Below, piece by piece: positions 42,770-50,329 of a stretch of 64,000 nucleotides of DNA. The stretch lies in assembly GCF_030846195.1 (NCBI RefSeq), contig NZ_JAVCWH010000012.1, positions 1 to 64,000 on the forward strand, written 5' to 3'. Both the position numbers and the translations under genes were made by a program. The first letter of the stretch is position 1, and the number at the start of each line of letters is the position of its first letter. The notes beneath the pieces are model-generated. The model ran no database searches, was not told the origin of the DNA, and saw only the letters and a list, made by a program, of their open reading frames with translations. This DNA is from Paracoccus yibinensis (GTDB taxonomy: Bacteria > Pseudomonadota > Alphaproteobacteria > Rhodobacterales > Rhodobacteraceae).

Positions 42770-42794
42770 CCCCTGCCCGCTGAAGGAGCCCGCG

Positions 42795-43640
42795 ATGCGG
42801 CACATCGATCATGTCGTGGTTGCTGTCCGGGATCTGGACGGGGCCGCCGATCTTTACGCCCGGTTGGGCTTTCAGGTCGGGCCGCGCAACCGCCATCCCT
42901 GGGGGACCGAGAACCGGATCATCCAGTTCCGGCAGTCATTCATCGAACTGATCACGGCTCCCGCGGATGCAGATATTCCGCCGCACGCCCCGGGCCACTT
43001 CAGCTTCGGCGCCTTCGTGCGCGATTACCTGCAACGGCGCGAGGGAATGGCCATGCTGGTGCTGAGCAGCGCCGATGCCGCAGCCGATGCCGCGCGCTTC
43101 GCGCAAGAGGCCATCGGGGACTTCGCCCCTTTCCGGTTCGAGCGGACCGGCAGGCGCCCCGACGGCAGCGCCACGCATGTCGCCTTCAGCCTGGCCTTTG
43201 CCGTCGACAGCCAGGCACCCGACCTTGGCTTCTTCACCTGCCAGCAGCATTTCCCCGAGGCTTTCTGGAACGAGGCCTTGCAACGCCATCCGAACGGCGC
43301 AACGGCCATCACGGGCGTCACCATCGCCGCGCCGCATCCGCAAGATCACGCTGGCTTTCTTTCGGCCTTCACGGGATCGCCGACGACGGATCCGATGCAG
43401 GTATCCCTGGCCGGGGGCGCAATCACCGTGCGCCCGGGCACAGCGCCGACCTTTGTCGGCTTCGACGTCCAGGTGCCGGACCTGGAAGCCGTGGCCCGAA
43501 GACTTCGCGCCTCAGGCATTGCGCATGGCGAGTGTGCAGCAGAAATAGCTGTTGAAGCTGATGTTCTTCATGGTGTCAGACTGACTTTTGCCTGCCAGCC
43601 AACCTTCGCAAACGTGACCTCGACAAAGGATGCAGTCTGA
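42795..43640 (+). CDS. Glyoxalase-like VOC-fold protein
   Basis: The product is 281 residues. The N-terminus IDHVVVAVRDLDGAADLYARLGFQVGPRNRHPWGTENRIIQF is typical of the Glyoxalase_3 (PF13468) branch of the vicinal oxygen chelate fold, with a metal-ligand His at position 5. The second half repeats the fold. The substrate is unknown. GAAGGAG precedes the ATG. Its C-terminal 25 residues run close to a short A/T-richer stretch, but the frame is clean to the stop. Confidence 0.8.
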   Translation: MRHIDHVVVAVRDLDGAADLYARLGFQVGPRNRHPWGTENRIIQFRQSFIELITAPADADIPPHAPGHFSFGAFVRDYLQRREGMAMLVLSSADAAADAARFAQEAIGDFAPFRFERTGRRPDGSATHVAFSLAFAVDSQAPDLGFFTCQQHFPEAFWNEALQRHPNGATAITGVTIAAPHPQDHAGFLSAFTGSPTTDPMQVSLAGGAITVRPGTAPTFVGFDVQVPDLEAVARRLRASGIAHGECAAEIAVEADVLHGVRLTFACQPTFANVTSTKDAV

Positions 43641-44148
43641 CCCTTTCGCGTAGCGTCGATGTCTCAGCCATCGGATGGTAAATCCGCACCGAAGCCCCTG
43701 TCCCCTCACACGCGATCACATCCCATGGCCGAGGCTGAAATGGAAAGCCCGGCGCAGGAACGCCGGGCATCAGAGGAGTGAGAGGGAGATAACTGTGACC
43801 GCATCCGCCGGCCACTGGGCTTCGGGGTGATGAACGCGTGGCCGTGGTCGCGGTTCCGCTGCAAAACCGAGCGGCTTTGTCGGCGCGCAGGATTGCCGCA
43901 GTGCGGTCAGCCTTCAGGTGCATGAAGTCAACCACCAGGGAGCCGGGCCTTCTGTTCGCCGTGACCTGCGCCAGGAGCATTCATGCAAATACGCCCTGCA
44001 GCTCGAACGATAGATAACGCCTTTCCCTCTCTCGAAATACGGAAGCACCCTCCGGGAATGGCACACCGATAACACGTTTTGGTTGTAAATATCTGTTGTC
44101 TTGCGCCTACAGGGTTGTTAGCCACCACATCGACCAAGGCAAGAACCG
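43641..44148. other. Intergenic stretch with one hairpin
   Basis: No gene is supported. A perfect 8-bp stem GCCCGGCG / CGCCGGGC (43747-43754 and 43761-43768) with a 6-base loop lies about 105 bases after the VOC gene and could end its transcript, though no T-run follows. Confidence 0.5.
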
Positions 44149-44176
44149 AAGGCCCGCCCTGCCAGGCGGGTCTTTC
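44149..44176. terminator. Probable terminator after the secreted-protein gene
   Basis: GGCCCGCC / GGCGGGTC with a 6-base loop is followed on the plus strand by TCTTTCTT and lies immediately beyond the stop of the minus-strand gene at 44181. Confidence 0.5.
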
Positions 44177-44180
44177 TTGT

Positions 44181-45242
44181 TCAAAGAATGGCCCGTGCAA
44201 CGCGGATCATCTGAAGCAGCTCGTAGTTCCTGTCGTTCAGCCGCACGACCTGTCCGTTCACAACGGCATAGTTCTCATCGTCGCCCCGCTGCGGCAGACG
44301 GTAAACGCTGGCCAGTTCATCCTGGGTCAGGGCTGCTGTCGGGGCAATCGGCGCTCCGGCCGGAAGATCGGGCACCTGTGCCATCTGGTTCACCAAGAGC
44401 AGCGCGTCGTAATCCTTCTGGTCAAGCAGAACCGGCATTCCGTCTATCAAGGCGTAGCGGTGACCATCTGGTGCGGGATCAAGGTCAAAGAGCGTCGCAA
44501 TCTGGTCCGATTGCAAAAGCAGAAGCTCAGGGTCGGGATCGACTTGGGCTTCAGACCTGAGCCATTCATCGCGGCGCTCGACCCAGATCCTGTCGTGGTC
44601 ATCCCCATCATACGACGCCCACTCCTCGTAGGTCACACCTTCCCTGGCCAAGCCGGGCGGAACGCAAGGTGGATCCTTCCTGGCAAGGCCCGGCGGACAG
44701 TTGCGGTAGGCAATCAGCTCATCGTCAGGGATATCGGCGACGAGCAGTTGAGGTGTGACCACTGCAAGCGCTGTTGCGGCCAGGAGGCGTTTCATGTCCC
44801 GCCCGTCAGGAGTCGGGGTCGACAGGATGCGACCCAGCACCTCTTCGCGCTCTGCCGCGGCAAACCCGCGGCGGCCGTTTCCCTGTCCGTGCGATGCATG
44901 CTCGGCAGCCTTGCCGTTCGTCTTGAGCTTCGGCCCACCAGCATGATCGGACTTTCCGGCGCGACCGGCGGGATGATCCCTCCCCTTCCCTGCCCCGGGC
45001 TGTTCGTTGCGGCCATGGGCCCTGTCGGAACCGCGGTTGCCGTGGCCGGCATTGCCATGGCTCTTCCCCATCGCCTTGCCGTTACCCTGCCCCTTGCCGT
45101 TGTTGTCCCTGGCCAGCCAGAGACGTTCCATGGACGTGGCTTCCAGGGGTGCAATAGCTCCCCAGGTCTGGATCGGGCTGGCAGCCAGATGTGTCGATGT
45201 CAGAGCGAGCGCCACGGCGCTGCTGATCAGGAACGTATTCAT
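44181..45242 (-). CDS. Secreted protein with Gly/His/Asn-rich linker
   Basis: The product is 353 residues from MNTFLISSAVALALTSTHLAAS at 45242, with GAAAGG upstream. Residues about 45-130 are low complexity (runs of GNGKAMGKSHGNAGHGN type), a second hydrophobic stretch follows (MKRLLAATALAVVTPQLLVADIP, itself like a signal peptide), and the C-terminal part has paired RNCPPGLARKDPPCVPPGLAREG and YALIDGMPVLLDQKDYDALLL / YAVVNGQVVRLNDRNYELLQM repeats, as in RcnB-like or DUF1236-like periplasmic proteins. The internal signal-like segment suggests that two genes have fused, or that translation also starts at 44794. A GGAAC-N17-TGTT site lies upstream. Confidence 0.7.
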   Translation of the reverse strand: MNTFLISSAVALALTSTHLAASPIQTWGAIAPLEATSMERLWLARDNNGKGQGNGKAMGKSHGNAGHGNRGSDRAHGRNEQPGAGKGRDHPAGRAGKSDHAGGPKLKTNGKAAEHASHGQGNGRRGFAAAEREEVLGRILSTPTPDGRDMKRLLAATALAVVTPQLLVADIPDDELIAYRNCPPGLARKDPPCVPPGLAREGVTYEEWASYDGDDHDRIWVERRDEWLRSEAQVDPDPELLLLQSDQIATLFDLDPAPDGHRYALIDGMPVLLDQKDYDALLLVNQMAQVPDLPAGAPIAPTAALTQDELASVYRLPQRGDDENYAVVNGQVVRLNDRNYELLQMIRVARAIL

Positions 45243-45269
45243 GTCGGACGCCTTTCGTTCGACAAGATC

Positions 45270-45295
45270 AACATGGCACTCCGGCAACGCGTTCC
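45270..45295 (-). promoter_or_regulatory. GGAAC-N17-TGTT promoter-like site
   Basis: On the minus strand GGAAC (45291-45295) and TGTT (45270-45273; one mismatch to CGTT) are 17 bases apart and 28 bases upstream of the secreted-protein gene. Confidence 0.35.
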
Positions 45296-45499
45296 CTTCG
45301 CCCTGGAGCCAAGGAAAGGGAGCGTGCCAATCCTGTCCTAGTCGGGCGTGGGACGACGCTGACCGACAAGCGGCAGAGCTTATCGGAACGGTCCTGACCG
45401 ATTTGGGCTATGACCAGCATCGCGCCGAGAGGACCTTGGAGCATCTCGCTAAAGCACCCGGCACTGCCAACGGCCGCAGTGTCGCGACAAGCAGGAACA

Positions 45500-45524
45500 G
45501 GAACTGCACGGGGGATGAAGCGTT
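45500..45524 (+). promoter_or_regulatory. GGAAC-N16-CGTT promoter upstream of the DJ-1-like gene
   Basis: GGAAC at 45500-45504 and CGTT at 45521-45524 are 16 bases apart, giving a predicted leader of about 110 bases. The rest of 45243-45642 shows no gene. Confidence 0.5.
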
Positions 45525-45642
45525 CCTGACACCGATCACCGAAAGACCTCCGAATGGAGTGGGGCCGACACATGCACTCACCGCAACGCCCTGTCATCGA
45601 GAGGATGGTCTTCGAGCAGGCAAAGAAGGGAAACAGCGTATA

Positions 45643-46335
45643 ATGAAGATCCTCATGGTTCTCACTTCCCATGATCAACTGGGAAACACCGGCAAGAAGA
45701 CCGGCTTCTGGCTGGAGGAGCTTGCTGCACCCTACTACGTCTTCAAGGATGCAGGTGCCGAGATCGTGCTGGCATCTCCAAAGGGCGGCCTGCCGCCGCT
45801 CGACCCCAAGAGCAACGAGCCTGACTCAAGGACAGACGCAACCAACCGCTTCGAGGCCGACGCGGAGGCCCAGGCGAAGCTGGCTTCGACGGAAAAGCTG
45901 TCGGCCATCAACCCGCATGACTTCGATGGCATCTTCTATCCGGGCGGCCATGGTCCGCTCTGGGACCTTGCCGAGGATCCTGCCTCGATCTCGCTGATCG
46001 AGACGTTCATTGGCGCTGACAAACCCGTTGCCCTGGTCTGCCACGCCCCCGGCGTTCTGCGGCATGTGAAGGGTCAAGATGGCAAGCCGCTTGTCGAAGG
46101 CAAGGAGGTCACGGGCTTTACGAACACCGAAGAGGAAGCCGTGGGTCTCACCAGCATCGTTCCCTTCCTTGTGGAGGACGAACTGGTCGCAAAAGGCGGA
46201 CGCTTCACGCGGGCAGACGACTGGGCCTCCTATGTGGTGCAGGATGGCCTTCTGATCACCGGTCAGAACCCGGGTTCGTCCGAGGAAACGGCGCAGCGGC
46301 TTCTGGGCGCCCTGGAGAACTCGCAGAACAGCTGA
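45643..46335 (+). CDS. DJ-1/PfpI-family protein (type 1 glutamine amidotransferase fold)
   Basis: The product is 230 residues: MKILMVLTSHDQLGNTGKKTGFWLEELAAPYYVF, the Glu of FKDAGAEIVLASPKGG, the nucleophile elbow ALVCHAPG (Cys133) with the following His, and WASYVVQDGLLITGQNPGSS. This is the Hsp31-like branch, whose members act as glyoxalase III, deglycase or chaperone and protect against carbonyl stress. AAGAAGGG precedes the ATG at 45643. A stress-type promoter pattern lies upstream and it stands alone on its strand. Confidence 0.9.
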   Translation: MKILMVLTSHDQLGNTGKKTGFWLEELAAPYYVFKDAGAEIVLASPKGGLPPLDPKSNEPDSRTDATNRFEADAEAQAKLASTEKLSAINPHDFDGIFYPGGHGPLWDLAEDPASISLIETFIGADKPVALVCHAPGVLRHVKGQDGKPLVEGKEVTGFTNTEEEAVGLTSIVPFLVEDELVAKGGRFTRADDWASYVVQDGLLITGQNPGSSEETAQRLLGALENSQNS

Positions 46336-46603
46336 TCAGCAGAGGGCGAAAGGAACTGCCCCTGCCCTTCCGGTGAGGGACTGGGCGTCATGCTGTGAAA
46401 ATCGTGCGCCGGAGTCCTATTCTGGTTTTTTGTTGCCAGCCTCGACGTTTCTCCTCTTGAGCCGGTTGCGGGTCTCATCGCCCTGTGCCGGCGCTGCATG
46501 GCTGAAATGTCCTGGCCAAGCGCGACGAGAAGGCTCGAACCTTTGCTCAGAGCAGGTGCATGCGAGTGGCGCCTTGGCATCATCCTAATTAAGCAACTTT
46601 CTG

Positions 46604-46741
46604 TGCACAAATGCACGGCTGCATAATTGGGCTCTCGCACAACAGCACATCTGCACGATTTCACGGTTGTGAGGGCACAACTGCACGGTTGCACAACTGC
46701 AAAACCACACAATTGCACACCTGCAGGAATGCATACATGCA
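46604..46741. repeat. 8-bp repeat array 1, putative partition site
   Basis: TGCA (or a one-base variant) starts every 8 bases at 46604, 46612, 46620, 46652, then after a 2-base phase slip at 46682, 46690, 46698, 46714, 46722, 46730 and 46738, with degenerate units between. Consensus TGCAC followed by three variable bases. The array abuts the stop codon of the ribbon-helix-helix gene. The preceding 46336-46603 shows no gene. Confidence 0.75.
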
Positions 46742-47023
46742 CTAATCGCCGAATGCTCTTTTTGCTTCATGCCGCTTCCATAGCTCATTAAGCGCATGCT
46801 CAATCAACTCCGAATTGGTCATGTCCAAGCGGGCACGCAGGATCGCCACTCGCTCAAGAATTGGATCTCTCTTATCGAAATAGGCGCCTAGGTGCTTCTG
46901 CTCTGCCCTCTTGCCCGTGGCTTTTCCGGCTTTCTCTACTCCAGACTGTTCCGGTTCGTTCGTTTCCAGTTCCGGATCCGTTGCCTTGCCCATCGCCGCT
47001 AACAGCGGGTTCGGTTTCTTCAT
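46742..47023 (-). CDS. Ribbon-helix-helix partition protein (ParG/Omega-like)
   Basis: The product is 93 residues: a flexible charged N-terminus (PNPLLAAMGKATDPELETNEPEQSGVEKAGK) and a C-terminal ribbon-helix-helix (RDPILERVAILRARLDMTNSELIEHALNELWKRH). This is the architecture of centromere-binding partners of small type Ib ParA proteins: the tail stimulates ATPase and the RHH dimer binds tandem short repeats. AGGAG lies 9 bases before ATG 47023. It follows parA on the same strand and is flanked on both sides by 8-bp repeat arrays. Confidence 0.8.
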   Translation of the reverse strand: MKKPNPLLAAMGKATDPELETNEPEQSGVEKAGKATGKRAEQKHLGAYFDKRDPILERVAILRARLDMTNSELIEHALNELWKRHEAKRAFGD

Positions 47024-47050
47024 TTCTGCACTCCTGCCATCTTTCCAACC

Positions 47051-47122
47051 TGCAAATGTGCACACATGCACTTATGCAGGGATGCCACTATGGTTATTTG
47101 CCCCTTTGCATTTCAGCACGAA
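47051..47122. repeat. 8-bp repeat array 2, between parA and its partner
   Basis: Units start at 47051, 47059, 47067, 47075, 47083, 47091, 47099, 47107 and 47115: TGCA in five, TGCC or TGG or AGCA in the others, exactly 8 bases apart. The array runs into the last ten codons of parA (stop at 47094). Confidence 0.8.
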
Positions 47123-47720
47123 CCCATGCCCATAGGTTCGCGACTTCATTAGCCGCCTTACTACTCGCATCCAGCTCTTGCACCGACTGACCAGAAGCGC
47201 TGGCGTCTCGATGTGCCTTTCTCCGGTGCAGGACAACAGGGGCAGCTTTAGCACCCATCGCCTCGATCACCTCCCGCGTCTGCGTCACTTCTGCTTGGCC
47301 GGTCGGGTTGGCCATGTTGATGACGGCCCAGACCGGGCGATCAAAGCCGCGGCACAAGCGCAGGGTGCGCGGCATCTGCTCTAAGGGCTCGACGTCTGGC
47401 GTGGTTGGGATAAGCACCAAATCAGCAATCTCAACGGCGGCTGGTGCCTCCGTTGAGCGAGCAGGGGGAGTGTCTATGATCACCAGGTCAGCTGCGCCCT
47501 TGGCTTGCTCCAAGCGCCTAGGCAATTCATTCTCAGTTGAGAACACAACTACCGGCATCTCCGCTTCCCGGCGCTCACCCCATTGGCTCACGCTCTGTTG
47601 AGCGTCCATATCAAGGATCAGCACTGAAAGCCCATCACGTGCCGCAGCAACAGCCAGTGATCGCACAAGAGTAGATTTACCTACTCCGCCTTTCTGCATC
47701 GCAATCGTGATAATCTGCAT
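47094..47720 (-). CDS. parA: ParA-family partition ATPase (type Ib)
   Basis: The product is 208 residues from MQIITIAMQKGGVGKST at 47720: deviant Walker A KGGVGKST at 10-17, Walker A' LILDMDAQQS, Walker B LVIIDTPPA. It lacks the N-terminal DNA-binding domain of type Ia ParA, as in ParF. It moves plasmid copies over the nucleoid. The ribosome-binding site AAGGGG lies within repeat array 3. The order rep, parA, RHH on one strand is a compact maintenance module. Confidence 0.92.
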   Translation of the reverse strand: MQIITIAMQKGGVGKSTLVRSLAVAAARDGLSVLILDMDAQQSVSQWGERREAEMPVVVFSTENELPRRLEQAKGAADLVIIDTPPARSTEAPAAVEIADLVLIPTTPDVEPLEQMPRTLRLCRGFDRPVWAVINMANPTGQAEVTQTREVIEAMGAKAAPVVLHRRKAHRDASASGQSVQELDASSKAANEVANLWAWVRAEMQRGK

Positions 47721-47771
47721 CACTGCCCCTTTGCATTTGTGCACATTTGCATATGTGCATTTCTGGTGTAT
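47716..47771. repeat. 8-bp repeat array 3, overlapping the parA start
   Basis: Units start at 47716, 47724, 47732, 47740, 47748, 47756 and 47764: TGCA in five, TGCC and TGG in two. The array covers the parA ribosome-binding site and start codon and ends 4 bases from the rep stop codon, so a protein bound here would also repress parA. Confidence 0.8.
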
Positions 47772-47774
47772 CAG

Positions 47775-48620
47775 CTATTTGCTTAATTCTTCGATCAGGG
47801 TCTCAGGAAGGGCAGGGGGAAACAGATCGCCCTGTTGTCCTTTTTGTGCCTGCCACTGCATTTTTTGCTCTTCAACTGTCTTGAGCCACCATGACACCCT
47901 GAGCTTGGTGATCTTGCGACCTTGCTTCTCGATCACGTCGATCCAACACGAGAAGGGAGCAAGCAGGTTCACCTCACCGACAGCAGGTTCAATCGCCTTG
48001 CGGCGCAGGGCGGCAAACGAGACCAGCTTGCCTTCAGGCACACCAAGATAGTCACGCAGCTCCTCAGTTTCGAAGTCGTTGTAGTAGACGTGCTTCAAGC
48101 CAATCCGCTTTGCGATGATTTCATAAAGAGCCATGCCGTATTTTGTCGCAAAGCCGTGAAGGATCTGCATCTCCAAACGCGCGAATATCTGACTGTCACG
48201 TAGGATCGGCAAAAGCTTAGGGTGCAGCTCATAGGTCAGCATTGTGGCGATTCCTGGACCAAATTTTTCGATGTCTGTCGGACCGAGCAGATGGACATTG
48301 CGGGTCGATCCGTCAGACATGCGCACGCGAACAACCGTCTGCATCAGGCTCAGAATGGCCTCCGTGACACGATCGTTGGAGGTATGGTTTCCCCGAAGCT
48401 CAGAAAAGGGGATGCGGTATTCTTGCCCTTCGGCCGCCATCTCGGGTCCGAACGCATTAGATAGCAGCTGATTGTAGATCCGCCGCGCAGCTAGTGTAAT
48501 TTTTTCACCGCCACGAACCTCGATTAGTTCCGCCGGCTTGATGACTTCACCACGCCGCTGGAAGGCGTTGAGGGTGCGGCCATTGCTATTGTGACTTTTG
48601 GGGCGAGGTGCATCCCGCAT
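47775..48620 (-). CDS. rep: Plasmid replication initiator (winged-helix Rep)
   Basis: The product is 281 residues if started at 48620. The middle (YRIPFSELRGNHTSNDRVTEAILSLMQTVVRV; FARLEMQILHGFATKYGMALYEIIAKRIGLKHVYYNDFETEELRDYLGVPEGKLVSFAALRRKAIEPAVGEVN) has the layout of iteron-binding Rep_3-type initiators with two winged helices. Residues about 4-12 (APRPKSHNS) are encoded by an iteron copy, and no ribosome-binding site precedes 48620, so a later start is possible. It binds the iterons upstream to open the origin and, through the copy in its own leader, probably represses itself. Confidence 0.85.
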   Translation of the reverse strand: MRDAPRPKSHNSNGRTLNAFQRRGEVIKPAELIEVRGGEKITLAARRIYNQLLSNAFGPEMAAEGQEYRIPFSELRGNHTSNDRVTEAILSLMQTVVRVRMSDGSTRNVHLLGPTDIEKFGPGIATMLTYELHPKLLPILRDSQIFARLEMQILHGFATKYGMALYEIIAKRIGLKHVYYNDFETEELRDYLGVPEGKLVSFAALRRKAIEPAVGEVNLLAPFSCWIDVIEKQGRKITKLRVSWWLKTVEEQKMQWQAQKGQQGDLFPPALPETLIEELSK

Positions 48621-48935
48621 GTATTGTAACCCGTAGTGCTTGGAAGGTCACAATAGGAGAAACTCGCTCGATTTGGGAAGAAGAATTCCACCCAACTCCC
48701 TGATATTGCGTAACCTCGCCCCAAAAGTCACAATAGCATTGATGACGATGCAGCAACCTCGCCCCAAAAGTCACAATACCTCGCCCCAAAAGTCACAATA
48801 CCTCGCCCCAGAAGGCACAATACCTCGCCCGATAGGTCACAATACCTCGCCCAATAAGTCATTCTCACCGGGAATATAATATATGTTTCAATAGGTTGCT
48901 TTTCATAAAATGGAAGAAACTAAAAAGTATGAAGA
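48588..48935. other. Iteron origin of replication (oriV)
   Basis: A 22-bp motif around CCTCGCCCCAAAAGTCACAATA occurs once inverted at 48588-48609 (inside the rep 5' end), as a half copy near 48641-48657, and as direct copies at 48713-48735, 48756-48778, 48779-48800, 48801-48822, 48823-48844 and 48845-48863 (the last three degenerate). An AT-rich stretch (48870-48935, GAATATAATATATG) follows and is the likely melting region. The remaining bases to 49119 show no gene. Confidence 0.88.
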
Positions 48936-49119
48936 CTGCCGAACTAGGGGACTCCTTGGGGATCCTCTAATCTTCATCTCAATCTTAAAGTGAACCTTCT
49001 CCGGCAAGACAATCAGCAATGCCTGACAGCAGCCCTGCCTTGCTCTATCCTTTTGGTTGGTGACATCTGCGGCGGCTGCTGTAGCCTACTCGTTGGCAGC
49101 CAAGAACAGGAGAGAACCC

Positions 49120-50130
49120 ATGCATGTCCTTATCAACATCTTGGCAGCCTCCGCCGTTGCTCTGACCTCGACTGGGGCAGCCCTAGCCGAACCGATCCAA
49201 GTCAAGGTGTTCGTGGGCTCCATGTTCGAGATCGGCGAGAACACCGGCGACCGCGCGGGCGAATACCAGCACTGGTATGAGCGCTATTGGCAAGACGCAG
49301 AGGCAAGCGAGGTGCCAGGTGCCTTTGCGCCGGTGCATTGCAATGACGATGGCGTCTGCGGCTCGGTTCTGGGAATGGGCAAGGTCAATGCTTCTGCCTC
49401 GATGCAGGCCATCCTGCTGAACCCGGACTACGATTTCTCCAACGCCTACTACCTGATCACGGGGGTCGCTGGAACACCACCCTCCAAGGGGACCATTGGT
49501 GACGTCGTGTGGGGAAGCTGGTTGATCGACTATGACCTCGGCCACCGCTGGGCGCCTGAAGAGGGCGAGCCGGGCGCGCCGGTCTTCATGCCACGCAAGG
49601 GCTACGAGGACTACCGCGTGCATCAACTAAACCCGGACCTTGTGGCCTGGGGCGTTCACCTGTCATCGGATGTCGACCTGAAGGACTCGGAAGAGGCACA
49701 GACCTACCGGATGCGTTATCCGGATGAAGCCGCGCAAGCTGCCCCTTCGGTGAAAGTGGGCACGCACATGACAGGCGACACCTTCTTCCACGGCCCGGGG
49801 CTTTCGGCCGAGGCGCAATACATGGCCGATCTTTACGGAGCCGATGACTACCTGGTGACCGAGATGGAGGACAACGCCATTGCCCAGGTGATCAAGCGGC
49901 TGCACGGCACTGACAGGATCGCAGCCATCCGGGGTTCGGTGAACTTCGACCAAGGCAACCCGGACGAGACGACCCTGCAGCACCTGGACCCTGCGCCGGG
50001 CGAGACGGCCGGTGGCTTTGCGGAGACGGTCGAAAACATCGCCCTGGTGGGGGCTCCATTGGTCGATCACATCGTGAGCGAGTGGGAGACATGGAAGGAC
50101 GGCGTGCCGGAAGCTCCGGCACAAGACTGA
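49120..50130 (+). CDS. Purine nucleoside permease-like (NUP) exported protein
   Basis: The product is 336 residues from ATG 49120 (AGGAGAG upstream), with a signal peptide (MHVLINILAASAVALTSTGAALA). The mature part shows VKVFVGSMFE, VHCNDDGVCGSVLGMGKVNASAS, YYLITGVAGTPPSKGTIGDVVWGSWLIDYDLGHRW and GVHLSSDVDLKDS, the layout of the NUP family (PF06516), related in fold to nucleoside phosphorylases. It is exported, so binding or cleaving nucleosides in the periplasm is more likely than transport by itself. Single-gene unit next to oriV. Confidence 0.85.
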   Translation: MHVLINILAASAVALTSTGAALAEPIQVKVFVGSMFEIGENTGDRAGEYQHWYERYWQDAEASEVPGAFAPVHCNDDGVCGSVLGMGKVNASASMQAILLNPDYDFSNAYYLITGVAGTPPSKGTIGDVVWGSWLIDYDLGHRWAPEEGEPGAPVFMPRKGYEDYRVHQLNPDLVAWGVHLSSDVDLKDSEEAQTYRMRYPDEAAQAAPSVKVGTHMTGDTFFHGPGLSAEAQYMADLYGADDYLVTEMEDNAIAQVIKRLHGTDRIAAIRGSVNFDQGNPDETTLQHLDPAPGETAGGFAETVENIALVGAPLVDHIVSEWETWKDGVPEAPAQD

Positions 50131-50329
50131 TCCCACGCCACTCAGGACAGGTGATTGCGGCCTGGACCATCAGGTCGATGCCGCAATTGTCGGCGACGAC
50201 ATTGCCTCTCATCAACGAGCACTCGGCAACGCCTGAATGATTGACATGGATTGTTCAGGGACGGTCAATGGTTCCGCTCTCCAAATGTCGGGGAATGTAT
50301 CAAACGCGGTAGTGTCAGAGGAGATGCCT

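Noticed and set aside
43576..43980. 134-codon minus-strand ORF
   Set aside because: Overlaps the end of the VOC gene, crosses a perfect hairpin and has no recognisable motif.
45007..45642. N-terminal extension of the DJ-1-like protein to 45007
   Set aside because: The extension is the antisense of the secreted-protein gene and has no family similarity; ATG 45643 matches the family start.
46604..46741. CRISPR-like array because of short regular repeats
   Set aside because: The unit is 8 bp with no spacers of useful length, no leader and no cas genes; it fits a partition site.
48713..48863. CRISPR-like array at the 22-bp repeats
   Set aside because: Copies are directly abutting with no spacers and lie upstream of rep, so they are iterons.
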